Source: Schizochytrium sp. TIO01
Lineage: Eukaryota; Sar; Bigyra; Thraustochytrida; Thraustochytriidae
DNA: 64,000 nt
NCBI GenBank assembly: GCA_004764695.1
Contig: SMSO01000008.1
Location: 843,001-907,000, forward strand
Direction: 5' to 3'
Numbering within the stretch: position 1 is the stretch's first letter; each line of letters opens with the position of its first letter. The notes below the pieces were generated by a model that was given only the letters and a program-made list of their open reading frames with translations, ran no database searches and was not told the origin of the DNA. The translations under genes were made by a program, and so were the position numbers. This document shows positions 1-10,500 of this stretch, one piece after another.

Positions 1-592
1 GGATTTCAGAAACGTTGGGGTCGACAAACATATCGAGGTTTTCCTTCAAGGTGCGCCAATACTCGAGCGCTGGGTCCTCGTCAAGAGCGAAAGAGTTCAT
101 GAACCATCCAATCTTTCCAGTAAGACCATTCGAGCCAGCGTTGATTACTGTTCCATCTTCGAGTGTGTATTTACGAATGCTTTCTTTGTGTCCTGATGGC
201 CAATATTCTAAAATAGTGTCAATCTCCCTGGTGGCCATAGCACTCCACATAGTATTTTCTGAATACACATTTGACATATCCGAATAGTCAGCTGCAATTT
301 CTACCGGGTATCCGAGGAACTCCTCGATGAAGATTTTAGCGACGTATACATTTACAAAACTACCGGCCCAGTTGTTGACACCAATATGGACACTGCAAGG
401 GTACGTGCCATTTTCGTCCATAGAACACCTGAATCGGGAGAAGTTACGTGGCCATCTTGACTCTGAGAAGCAACAGTTCGCATCATCTGAAGCGCATGAG
501 TCTATCAATGGGTCTGTCCGCAAAGCCGTCGTCGTGGTTGGCGCTAGAGCAAGCGATGCTACAAAGAGGATGCATATTAGTTTCCACGACAT
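1..592 (-). CDS. Class C GPCR with OpuAC-like ectodomain, copy A (3' part missing)
   Basis: This is the 5' part of a receptor gene. It opens at the ATG at 592-590 and reads about 197 codons without a stop to the left edge, so the rest lies outside the window. It begins with a hydrophobic signal peptide (MSWKLICILFVASLALA) and continues into the Cys-rich start and first lobe of the OpuAC-like binding domain, with DANCCF, the IEEFLGYPVEI helix, LEYWPSG and GKIGWF. Over most of its length it is nearly identical to copy B at 5028-5619, so the two are tandem duplicates. The signal peptide and a patch of about 90 bp around LEYWPSG differ strongly. The binding domain is presumably extracellular. The 7TM half cannot be seen, so intactness is unknown. 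Assignment rests on copy B. Confidence 0.85.
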   Translation of the reverse strand, partial: MSWKLICILFVASLALAPTTTTALRTDPLIDSCASDDANCCFSESRWPRNFSRFRCSMDENGTYPCSVHIGVNNWAGSFVNVYVAKIFIEEFLGYPVEIAADYSDMSNVYSENTMWSAMATREIDTILEYWPSGHKESIRKYTLEDGTVINAGSNGLTGKIGWFMNSFALDEDPALEYWRTLKENLDMFVDPNVSEI

Positions 593-3168
593 TACGAGCG
601 TATTTGGTGCAACGCCTCGAATGAATTCTTATGAATGACCTTGATCTCGAATTCTGGCTTTGTCGGAGAAAAATTAGTAGTTCTTTTTTATATTTTCTTA
701 AATGCTTTTTTTTTAGTTAAATTTTTTATAATCACGGTTTGATGAGTCAAGACTCATTTTCTTGATTCACAAGCAGTGCACCAAGGAGGCACATATTAGA
801 AGAATAGAGCCAATAAAAAAGTGTTGTTTTGTGAGAGATGCAACTGTCTCTAGATATCGTTGTATAACCAGTGTGCTTTTCTGTTCCGTCATCTTTTTTA
901 ATTTTTATTTTTTTTAAGAGTCCACTTTTTCCAATTGACCAGAACAAACACAAATATAAGAATAAGAATACCTAAAGCTATGCATCTTGTTCCCGGGGCG
1001 AATTCGCAAAGCCACTGTTCGTGTGAGACAGCTTGGCGAGTCCTGAGATTCGTTTGACGAACAAAAATACAAAGCGAAATAGAGAGTCGTATTAGAGGGA
1101 CTAGGTACCTCACGCGCTAAGCGCGGGAACAAGTAACGCAAAAAACAACGAAAGAGACAGTGGTTTGGGGAAGTTGGTTCTCATTTTGTCTCCACACATG
1201 GAGCCGGTAGATAGCTAGATCGGCACAGAGAGGAGCAAGGGACGATTTTTAGCCCTAGATCCTGTTGTCTCTATTCAACAGGTCACAGTATGGTATGCCC
1301 TAGCTCTTGCGACATGAGATTCATTCATATTGGTTCCAAACTAAATTTCATAGAGTGCATGTTAGTCAACGGTGAAATCAATTCGAGTCAACCAGACCAC
1401 CTATGTTTGAGTTTATAGACAAGGGGTTAAGTTCAAGTTACTACTTGGATCCACTGGGCTCAGAACAGTGAGGAACCAGGAGTCATGTGATAGTTCTTTT
1501 ATGTGCACTTGAATACATGTGGCAGATAGAGCCGTTGATCTTATCATTTAAGTCCACTCGGTCTCTCTAATACCTAAATTCTCTAGCAGATAACATAAAC
1601 ATCTTCCATCTCATAGATGGGCAGTGTATTATGAATGGTAAATGAGCATACCAACTATTGAAAACTAACAAATAGATGGAAAAATCCGTTGAGATAGAAT
1701 TAGTTTAGGTGTTGTATAGGGTTTTCTCAAGGATGTGGTTTAATGCTCTCCTCTTGTATAGGTACAGTGGTAATGATACATGTGAGCTGGGTTCAGCCTT
1801 TTCTGTGTTACTGTGTGACATCTAGGCCTATAGTTCATCTAATGCTGTACATCTTTGTATCCATAAGGGAGTTATCATGTTGTTCCAAGTAGGCAGTTTT
1901 AAACTCCAAATACTTTAGTGACTTGAAAACAAAAACACATTGTGCAATTTATGAGCTGAGCAGGACAAGGGCACACACGTTACGCATTCTTTTTTCTAGC
2001 ATGGATTCTTAACAGAGAATCAACTTTATCTATCTGTTGCTAAACATTCTACTCCTTTATGTCCAAGTGGAATGTATCCAAATAAAAGATAAAAAGCAAG
2101 CCTACCTCAATCAAGCCATATATTTATCCTTGTAAGGCAGTGCAAACCTTGGTTCAAGATAAGCAGAAAAGAAATTAAAGCCAGAACTTTGATCAAGCAT
2201 CAGATCTCGCCTATTTCGAGTCTTTCATACCTAAGGAAGGATATGTGGAAGTTTGGTACATGAAGAGTACTTAACAGTAACATTTGCACGGGGCAACCTT
2301 GGTGTTCGAGTCGAATTATAATAACAACGTGTAAAACATAAATTGAAATTTGCGGTAGAAGGCTACTTTGTGAACAACTCCACTGATAGTCTCGTGTGCT
2401 CAGAGAATGCCCCATTAGATTTCCATAGAGGCAAGGGAACACCCCAGCAAATCCATATATACTACTTGCTAGCTGTGATCACTTCAGAAAAGTTCTATAG
2501 CATACAAATGTCAGATGTCAGAGAAAAGCTTTGGAATGTAGAGTCGAAGCATCATCTGATTATATAAAAAAATGCAAGAGCGACACGAACGACACATGGT
2601 TGGATCAGGGCGCTTGGAAGCAAAAACCAGACCATCACAATAGCGAGCATACATTCAAAATACTTTTTATAAGTATCATTGCTAGAAGAAGTTAAAATCA
2701 AATGGAAGCAAAACAGCGAGCCTGTGTTTGAGAGGAATTGCGCAACGTCGAGTATAGGTTGCAACTTCGATTTACTTCATTCGACACGGGAATGAAAACC
2801 ACCAATTACGCACACAAACCTTCAGCTTCGTTTTACGTCTTCAAACAAGATGATACAAGAAGTCCCAGCCAGAACAAAACGACCTTACAAAATCAGAGGT
2901 TAACGATGAGTCTCTCTACACATTAAGAGAACTTGCCAAATCTTTCTAGAGCACAGCGTCGACAACTAGACTTGGTTTCACCTGATAATTGAGCTCGGGA
3001 GTTCTGCAAATGGAGTTGATTTTGCTTTTGCGTTGATCGGAATGCAATAAATAACCTTGAAAACAAACAATAACCCATAATCTCTTGGAAGTGTGTTGCA
3101 CGCGTAAACCCATCCAAAGCTGCTGCGACAATTCACCATGTTACATCCAAACAAAAAAATATTTTGTC
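593..3168. other. Intergenic stretch between receptor copies A and B
   Basis: About 2.6 kb between the start of copy A and the stop of copy B. It must contain the promoter of A (right of 592) and the 3' flank of B. It has T-rich runs near 680-725 and 895-915. I see no convincing coding region, RNA gene or receptor fragment. Open frames here are all under 82 codons with no recognisable motif. Confidence 0.6.
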
Positions 3169-5631
3169 CTATTGGATCGTGACTGCACCATTGGTGTTAG
3201 TTTTCCGGTTATACTCCGGATTAGTAGGGGGGGGGAGACGTGAACCAGGTGCAGAACTCGTTACTCCGTAATTTGAGGGGACATAGTTTGATGTACCAGG
3301 TTGTACATATGAGTTAGCTGAGCCAGGCTGAGTGGATGTGCGCTTTGCGCTCATATCATAATAAGCAGCATATACGCGAGAACCGACAACAAGAAGAGCA
3401 CACGAGGTAGTGCAGAAAAATACACAGAGAGCTACAAACAGAGATTTCAAAGTTGGCTGCATACCTTCAGTAAGCGTGACAAAAAGAGAAAACGCTGTGA
3501 GAATCGCAACATTATAGTTCGAAAAGAGCATAAACTTGGCCTCATTGAAAATCAGCCCAGAAAAGTTCCGCGTCTGGCTCGCAAGCATACAGCTGGCTAC
3601 AATTGTCATGTAGCACACCGCGATGATCAACATCAAAAGAGTCGTGTTGGAAGGGCAAACTTCTTCCGTCACCCCAAGAGTTGAATCTGCCACAACTTGG
3701 ACAGGTACAAATCCAACTACAAAAGCCCAAATCAAGGTGCAAATTCCACCACAAATAAGACAGGCAGCAAACTCATATCGCATGAAAATGGTGGCCTTCT
3801 TTGTACCCTTTTTATCAAGCTTGTACTTGGCACGCATCAATGAGTTGATGGTGTACTGCTTGATCAACAGAGTTCCTACAAAGTAAAAAAAGCCGAAAAG
3901 GAGAAAGGAGAAACGCAGTGCACACTTGCTAGATGTTGGTGCTCCAATGTCAAAGATGCATGAAATGTTCATGAGTGCAGCACCAAAAAGCAGATAGGAC
4001 AAGGTCCGGATACGGGCGCTTTTCACGGCTGTAACGTTGCGATAAGCAATGACAGCAGCAAAGCACAGAACCATGATGACGCATGCCAAAATAGCTAAGA
4101 CATACACAACTGTTTCTTCAGGACTTCCATTAGGAATGTATGCACACTGAATCGTCTTCACGACTGTAGTCTCATAATATAGCGTAGTCCAGCGAGTTCG
4201 ATACACAGAGTAGCTACGCTCTGAAGAGCACGGATCCTCGTCGGGGTCAATCTCAACGTTGCCATCAGCCATGTAATTCGAGTTGTCGTACACAGCAACA
4301 ACATTTCGAGAACTATCAGTCTCGCAATCGCAAGAATAATACGATGGTGTGAGAGTCTCAGACATCCATACTTGGCCTGTGAACTTGTGTTCAACAGCAC
4401 TTGTCCAAGTGTTTGTGGTGGCGTTGTTTGCAGTGACCCACTTACAAGCAATCTCGTTCCAAGACATAGAACTATTATCCAATTGATCTAGCAACATCTC
4501 TTCCTGTTGTGTGTTGTCTTCATACATCAACGCATCCAAGAACAACGATACATCTGGCATATCATTGTCCATAGCTGTTGAGTATGCCTTGGATAGAATA
4601 TCTGTGGCGTAACCACAATCTCCTGTTCCATTCTCGATCTTTTCCTCGCACTCAGTCGTGTATTCAGGAAGAATAACACTCGTGAGATCATACTTTTGGA
4701 AAAGACCGTGAGGCGCCCAAAAGTAAAATACACGAGGTATACTAGAAGCTTCTGCTTTGCCAACCTCTTCAATGATTTTATCCTCAGTGACTGCATACTC
4801 GATTGTCAAATTAAAGTCGAGGTTGGTGATGATTTGGCTATCATGCTGAGCCCAATCCATCGCACCAGCAAGAAAAGGTGCAGTCAACAATGATATGTTT
4901 GTGGCGCCATCACACTGACTGTAGTCTGCGAAACCGCCGTTTGCAACAGGAGTGCCGCCATCTGCCTCGATGGGCATACATGGCAGACTCGAGGTTGGCA
5001 TGGAATAAGGGTCAGATGTACAACATGGGATTTCAGAAACGTTGGGGTCGACAAACATATCGAGGTTTTCCTTCAAGGTGCGCCAATACTCGAGCGCTGG
5101 GTCCTCGTCAAGAACGAAAGAGTTCATGAACCATCCAATCTTTCCAGTAAGACCATTCGAGCCAGCGTTGATTACTGTTCCATCTTCGAGTGAGTATTTC
5201 CGAACATTGGATTTCTGCCCTGACGGCCAATATTCCAAAACAGCATCAATGGTGGCGTTTGCCATGGCAGGCCAGACGTCATTTTCTGAATACACATTTG
5301 ACATATCCGAATAGTCAGCTGCAATTTCTACCGGGTATCCGAGGAACTCCTCGATGAAGATTTTAGCGACGTATACATTTACAAAACTACCGGCCCAGCT
5401 GTTGACACCAAGTTTGACACTGCAAGGGTACGTGCCATTTTCGTCCATAGAACACCTGAATCGGGAGAAGTTACGTGGCCATCTTGACTCTGAGAAACAG
5501 CAGTTCGCATCATCTGAAGCGCACGAGTCTATCAATGGGTTTGTCCGCAAAGCCGTCGTTGTTGTCGGCGCTAGCGTGAGGGCTGTGGCCACCAGCACAC
5601 AAACAAGCCTCCAGGTCGCTGTGGACTTCAT
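3169..5631 (-). CDS. Class C GPCR with OpuAC-like ectodomain, copy B
   Basis: 820-residue predicted receptor starting at the ATG at 5631. Residues 1-28 are a signal peptide. Residues about 70-430 resemble the OpuAC/ProX substrate-binding domain of glycine-betaine ABC transporters. Candidate aromatic-cage tryptophans are W79 (NSW), W135 (EYWPSG), W167 (GKIGWF), W260 (MDWAQHD) and W305 (YFWAPHG), all conserved in copies C and D. Many NxS/T sites and paired cysteines fit an extracellular domain. Seven hydrophobic helices follow (about 508-530, 543-561, 571-592, 627-646, 665-685, 706-722, 731-754). A Cys before TM3 (SSKC) and one in loop 2 (EEVC) could form the class C disulfide, and TM6 opens with FNEAKF as in metabotropic receptors. 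The tail is short and Ser/Pro-rich. The inferred role is sensing a small zwitterionic ligand through G proteins; ligand and coupling are unproven. No intron is visible. Confidence 0.9.
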   Translation of the reverse strand: MKSTATWRLVCVLVATALTLAPTTTTALRTNPLIDSCASDDANCCFSESRWPRNFSRFRCSMDENGTYPCSVKLGVNSWAGSFVNVYVAKIFIEEFLGYPVEIAADYSDMSNVYSENDVWPAMANATIDAVLEYWPSGQKSNVRKYSLEDGTVINAGSNGLTGKIGWFMNSFVLDEDPALEYWRTLKENLDMFVDPNVSEIPCCTSDPYSMPTSSLPCMPIEADGGTPVANGGFADYSQCDGATNISLLTAPFLAGAMDWAQHDSQIITNLDFNLTIEYAVTEDKIIEEVGKAEASSIPRVFYFWAPHGLFQKYDLTSVILPEYTTECEEKIENGTGDCGYATDILSKAYSTAMDNDMPDVSLFLDALMYEDNTQQEEMLLDQLDNSSMSWNEIACKWVTANNATTNTWTSAVEHKFTGQVWMSETLTPSYYSCDCETDSSRNVVAVYDNSNYMADGNVEIDPDEDPCSSERSYSVYRTRWTTLYYETTVVKTIQCAYIPNGSPEETVVYVLAILACVIMVLCFAAVIAYRNVTAVKSARIRTLSYLLFGAALMNISCIFDIGAPTSSKCALRFSFLLFGFFYFVGTLLIKQYTINSLMRAKYKLDKKGTKKATIFMRYEFAACLICGGICTLIWAFVVGFVPVQVVADSTLGVTEEVCPSNTTLLMLIIAVCYMTIVASCMLASQTRNFSGLIFNEAKFMLFSNYNVAILTAFSLFVTLTEGMQPTLKSLFVALCVFFCTTSCALLVVGSRVYAAYYDMSAKRTSTQPGSANSYVQPGTSNYVPSNYGVTSSAPGSRLPPPTNPEYNRKTNTNGAVTIQ

Positions 5632-6488
5632 GATATCTTCTTATACTTCCCCTTAGAATACACTCTAGCTCTAGTGCTGCTTGGAACTTTGCTTGCTAAC
5701 TTCTTGCAGTCAGCAGCTGAGTGACGATTGGAAACAAGAGAGATCACCTAAAAATCCTAGTACTGGTGAAAAGCAGCCAGCAGAAGCAGAGTATCAGTAG
5801 TTTGTACGTGCTGCTTCGTCAACCTTAGCAGCACCCTATGCTGTGCACAGGACAAAAGACGACAAAGCCGAAAGCAGCAGCAATGGTGAATGCCAAATCG
5901 CGCAGGTGCCACCCAGAGTTCGATAGCTACTCGCTTCAGGTTTCTCTCTCCTTCAAGTTGTCCTTGAAGGAGTGAGTACTACTCAATATATAGGGAGAAC
6001 GAAATCAAGCAACCAGAGAGAGAGAGCTCTTTTTGCCTCCTTTGCGCCGCGACTTTGCTCTCTCCCAAGAGAGGCTAGCCGCGTCAGGTCCCTTGCCTCG
6101 CCAGCCAAACTAAGCTGAGTAATAGAAGGCAACAGATGCCAGCGGTCCAATCGGCGGGCTAGGAGCAGACAGAAAGCAGTTCTGGATGGACTGACTGCCT
6201 GGGAGAGGAATTGGCGATCGACTGGCGCCAAGCAACAATGGAGTGAGCCAAGAAGTGGATCCAGCGAAAAGCCACAGGCACTGGGCGCTCGTTGTCACCT
6301 GGATTTCCTAAGTCTTTCCCGCAAGAGAAATGTGTTCTCAGAAGACTGTGCAGGCTAGCTTATGCGCGCTCGCTGGCTTGCGGCTAGTTGAAATAGGAAT
6401 TTTGCTGAGCAACACTCGAAGTTGTTGCGATTGGGGTTTGATTGAAAAGAAAAGTGAAATTGCCATAAAATGGAAAATGGAATTGAAC

Positions 6489-6546
6489 AAGAAAAAAAAG
6501 GGGGAGGAAAAAGAAAAGAAAAAAGAAAAAAGAAAAAGGAAAAAGG
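6489..6546. repeat. Uninterrupted purine tract
   Basis: 58 consecutive A/G bases of irregular (A3-8)(G1-5) composition, about 0.86 kb upstream of the copy B start codon. It could adopt non-B DNA or exclude nucleosomes, but nothing more can be said from sequence. Confidence 0.8.
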
Positions 6547-7531
6547 CGATGGAACATTTCTATTTTCTTTAAAGACCAAGAAAAGGAGATTTTTTTTTTA
6601 AATAAACGAGAACAAGACAAGAACAGGCATCATAAAGAATGGCAAGTATGCCTCTCAAAGAGGCTCATTATTTTGTTTGCTCCGCATCGATAGATTTAAA
6701 CTTTGCCGGTGTCGTTGTTCCATAAGTCTGTTCGTGGTTTTCATTCCCTGTTCTAAAGCTAAAGCTGCCACGGAAGTGAAAGGGTTTAAAACTTCCCTAT
6801 TAAGAAAAAGAATGAGCGAGCATTCAATGAAAATCCAATGAATAAACAATCTATTTTTTTCTTGTTTCTGCACACTCATTAATCATGAGCGAATGGCGGT
6901 TTGCTTCAAAGCTAAAGATTACGAACTCCGACGCATCGTTGAATTTCGTCTCTTTGCTATCAACCGATTGCTGACCGAGGACAAGAGTTCCCCCCCGCGC
7001 ACATGCCACCTACGTTTGCGTTGGCCTCTTAACAAAGAGATCCTTTTTAACCAATCGATCAATATCCTCGACCACTTAATTAATCACCAGCGGCAAAGCG
7101 TTTGATGACTTTTCACAAGTTTTGTCAGTACCTATACATTGATTAAAGCAGTGGCAGTCCTATTTTTCAAGTTGAGGCTTGCAAACAAATATCGAAAATA
7201 GAGAAGAATGTTTGTAAAATGCGCAGAGAAGAGATATTTTATTATTATGACTTAAGTATTACATTAAAAAAAAATAAAAAAAATAAAAAATATAACCTGA
7301 CTGATTCGACATCTACACTCACTCTCCCCTTTCCTATGAGTTAACCAAATGCAAATAGTAAACTAGAATAAAGCAGGAGCTTAGAGCGCCTCAGTTTATG
7401 AAAGAGGGAAACGAATGCAGGAGAGAAGCCGTTCGACTCCGTTGTCTCACAAGGCATTCACCTTTTTGCAAACCAAACCAAACCAAGCCAAATGAATCAC
7501 ACTTGCTCCAGCTGCGAACAAAGACATTGAA

Positions 7532-7551
7532 TGATTGATTGATTGATTGAT
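7532..7551. repeat. (GATT)5 microsatellite
   Basis: Five tetranucleotide GATT units in the desert. The same family on the other strand (AATC) recurs at 31.04 kb and 49.13 kb. Confidence 0.85.
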
Positions 7552-10500
7552 AACGACGATGTGTTTACAAGCTCAAGCACAATGAGTATAGGAGAGAGCG
7601 TAGTACTTTAGGTTATTATTGGCTTTCAATGGGGAGGAGCCCGCAGCTCCTCTGCCTCCTTTTCAGCTTTGTCCTTTTCAGTCGCGTGTTCTTCTTTGTT
7701 TTTATTTGCCTTTGAGCTTTCTTCTCGCAGACCTAAACTTGCTTGTCTTTCAATTGTTTGTTCGTTGGCCACGCGCTTTTGAACAAGACGAGTGAGCACC
7801 ATCGGCAACGATAGCAACGTCTTGCCTGCTGTGCTAAGCCTTCCGCGGTTCGAGAAGAAGTAGGCTCTTCGAACTTGCGACAGAGCATTGCATGTAAATA
7901 GCACTTTGGTGTGAAACCTCGCAGCTTATGATTGTAGATTTCCAGCGATCAGACCAATCATGAAAAGAAAACCAAAAAGCAATTATTTCTTCAATTCAAC
8001 ATAAAGTTAAAATAACGTTTTACAATAATTTATTTATATTTCTGTTTACAACATAACTGATTAATTATTCTCCAGGCCTAGAGGTAGAACCCAGAAGCGG
8101 CGGGGGTTTGTTGCGCTACAGCCTTCACTTGCACGATGCCCATATCCTGTATTCAGTCAAGATTCCTTGTCGGCATCTTTCCTCCAACCGGAATACTGTC
8201 AATATCTGCGATTCGTCCAATTCCCCGAAGTCATCAACATTTGCCGGAGCTCTCATCGACCTCAAAGAAACGAGCACTCGAACAAAAAAGCAAGCCATGA
8301 GAGCTTTGCCTTGATGGGTGCCTGATTAGTTGATCGCCTGACTGGCAATCAACTCGAAACCATCGCGAAAAGGCAGCTATGTAGTACCTATTGGCGATTT
8401 CTGAAGAAGCGTGTTATAGCCGTGGGCTGCAGTGTGCCATTTCAAGAAAATACACTACACTAGTTAGCAAGGGTAGTAGATAGAAAAATGAATGCATTTA
8501 TGCCGAATGTGAAACTCAATCATCAGTTTTTGCAGGTCCTGCGAACAGTGCGTAATACGTTGACCAAACTCAGCTCGATGCGAGTCTTGCGGAATGTGCG
8601 AAGTTTTGCCCACCTCGATGCGACGAACACCGTTCAATCCTACCCGTCTTGGAGATGGCTTGCAAAAGACTGAACTTCTGTCTAAAGAACTCCTGTTTCT
8701 GATACGTAGATGATGCGCTTCCGAGCAGCTTCAACTTCGCAGCGGACTCACGCGAAATCGTTTCCAAACTGATCGAAATGGTGCATGAAATGGTGCATTG
8801 TACAGGATTATATAACTAGCAACCTTGACAAACATAACTAAGCAGCTGAGAGCAAAGGCGTTGCAATTCTTCAAAGCCATGTATCTCTAGAGACTTTTAT
8901 TTTTTAAAAGTAAAATAAAAATAAAAAATTAGAATAAATTCAACTTTTTTTTTTTGGTATTTCAAAGACGTGCGTACTCAAGCAGGATGCCGTAGTTCGC
9001 AGTCGATATCCATTTCTACATTCCTGATGAGAGAACCGCGAGTTTCGGTGTGAAAGTTTCACTCTTGAATGGCTCCGTTGGCTTGGAAGCAGTAGGTAGT
9101 CTACGAGCAGAAAGATGGTCAATCGGAAGCCTTTTTTCCAAGTTTGGCAGCCTTTCTCCGAATTTATATAAAGATCGCCAAGATTCAGCCAAATGCGCTG
9201 CGGAACCGATGAAATATGAATAGCTTTCAGGGTTGTTTGCTGCATTAATGGTGTTTTTTTAAAAGGAAGAGAGAGACGTGTCTACGCGAGTTGTGTTTTG
9301 CGTCTCATCCTGAAAGGACAGGTTTAGACATTGTATGTCTGTCAAAACTCGTAATTCAAGATCATTGGAGTTCATTATCCCAAGGATCTTGAATTCCTGT
9401 CTTTTTATTTTATTTTAATTTTTAAATAATAAATTTCCCTGCCGCCTTGAACTATGTGTTAATACTTCAGGTTGTTCTGCTGCAACGAAAAACATACCGG
9501 GAATCAAAGCTTGCGATGGAACGGATTCTTGTTGCGTCATGGTATCTTCTAAGATTTGGTGTCGCTGCACAATCTTGAAGCGCTGAATATGCCAGCCGAG
9601 TCTTGAGCGAAAACTACCCCAACAGAGACCAAGCAAGAGCTCTCACGTTTTGCACCTACTATTGCTGCCTACAGCGGGCTAAATGAATAAATAATTTTTT
9701 TTCAAATATAAGGTTCTTTGATAAAAAAAAATAAGAAGAAAATGCCATGCAGTACGGAGGGTTGCCATAAACTATATAAGCCCCTCCAAAAACGCTTGAT
9801 TGTTTTCACTTCTACGTGAGACAGCGCTATAAGTTTACAAAAGGCAGGACAGGTCTGACTTTTGCTCGATATCTCCACGCCAATAATTTAAGCGCCCACA
9901 CCCTCATAAGTTAGTTTTCTTTACATACAGAGAATTTATTAGTCTGAAAACCCGAATAGCGGTTCAACTTCCCGAAAAACTAACAAATTTGCTGGGGAGG
10001 AGGTTGCTCTGGAGGGGCAAAGCAGGCATAGTACTCTGCTAGCGCCACTTAGTATATTACATTGACGTGGCGCTCGCTTCGCGCACTCTTCTTCCTCGCG
10101 GTGGAGCTTCTTCAACGTGAGATGTTGCAATGTGTAGAGTATCAAATAAAGTTCAAGATCGAGATGAGATAACAGTTTTTGTAATGTTCGAGCGGTCTTC
10201 AGCGGCAAATTAGTTCGTTAGCGTGTAGTTTAGACATGTTGAAGGCCTCTTTGTCACGCAGGAGGAGGCTTCTTCTTTAGAATTGTCACTAAGGAAGTAG
10301 ATAATTATGGAAGCCATAATAGCGGACAAATTCCTGTCAGAAAACATAGTCTGTTACTTCGAATTCAAGCTGTGTTTGAGTAAGTGATCTGTGGACTTCA
10401 AGTTCGGAATCGGTTGTAATTTGCTGAAAATAAATACTTGGTACGAGAAATCTGTGGAAGTGAAGAGTTGTTCCTTTTCGAAAATATTCTGGAGCATTAC

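Noticed and set aside
7430-7445. GTTCGACTCC, a match to a tRNA B box
   Set aside because: No A box or cloverleaf was found in the preceding 60 bases on either strand.
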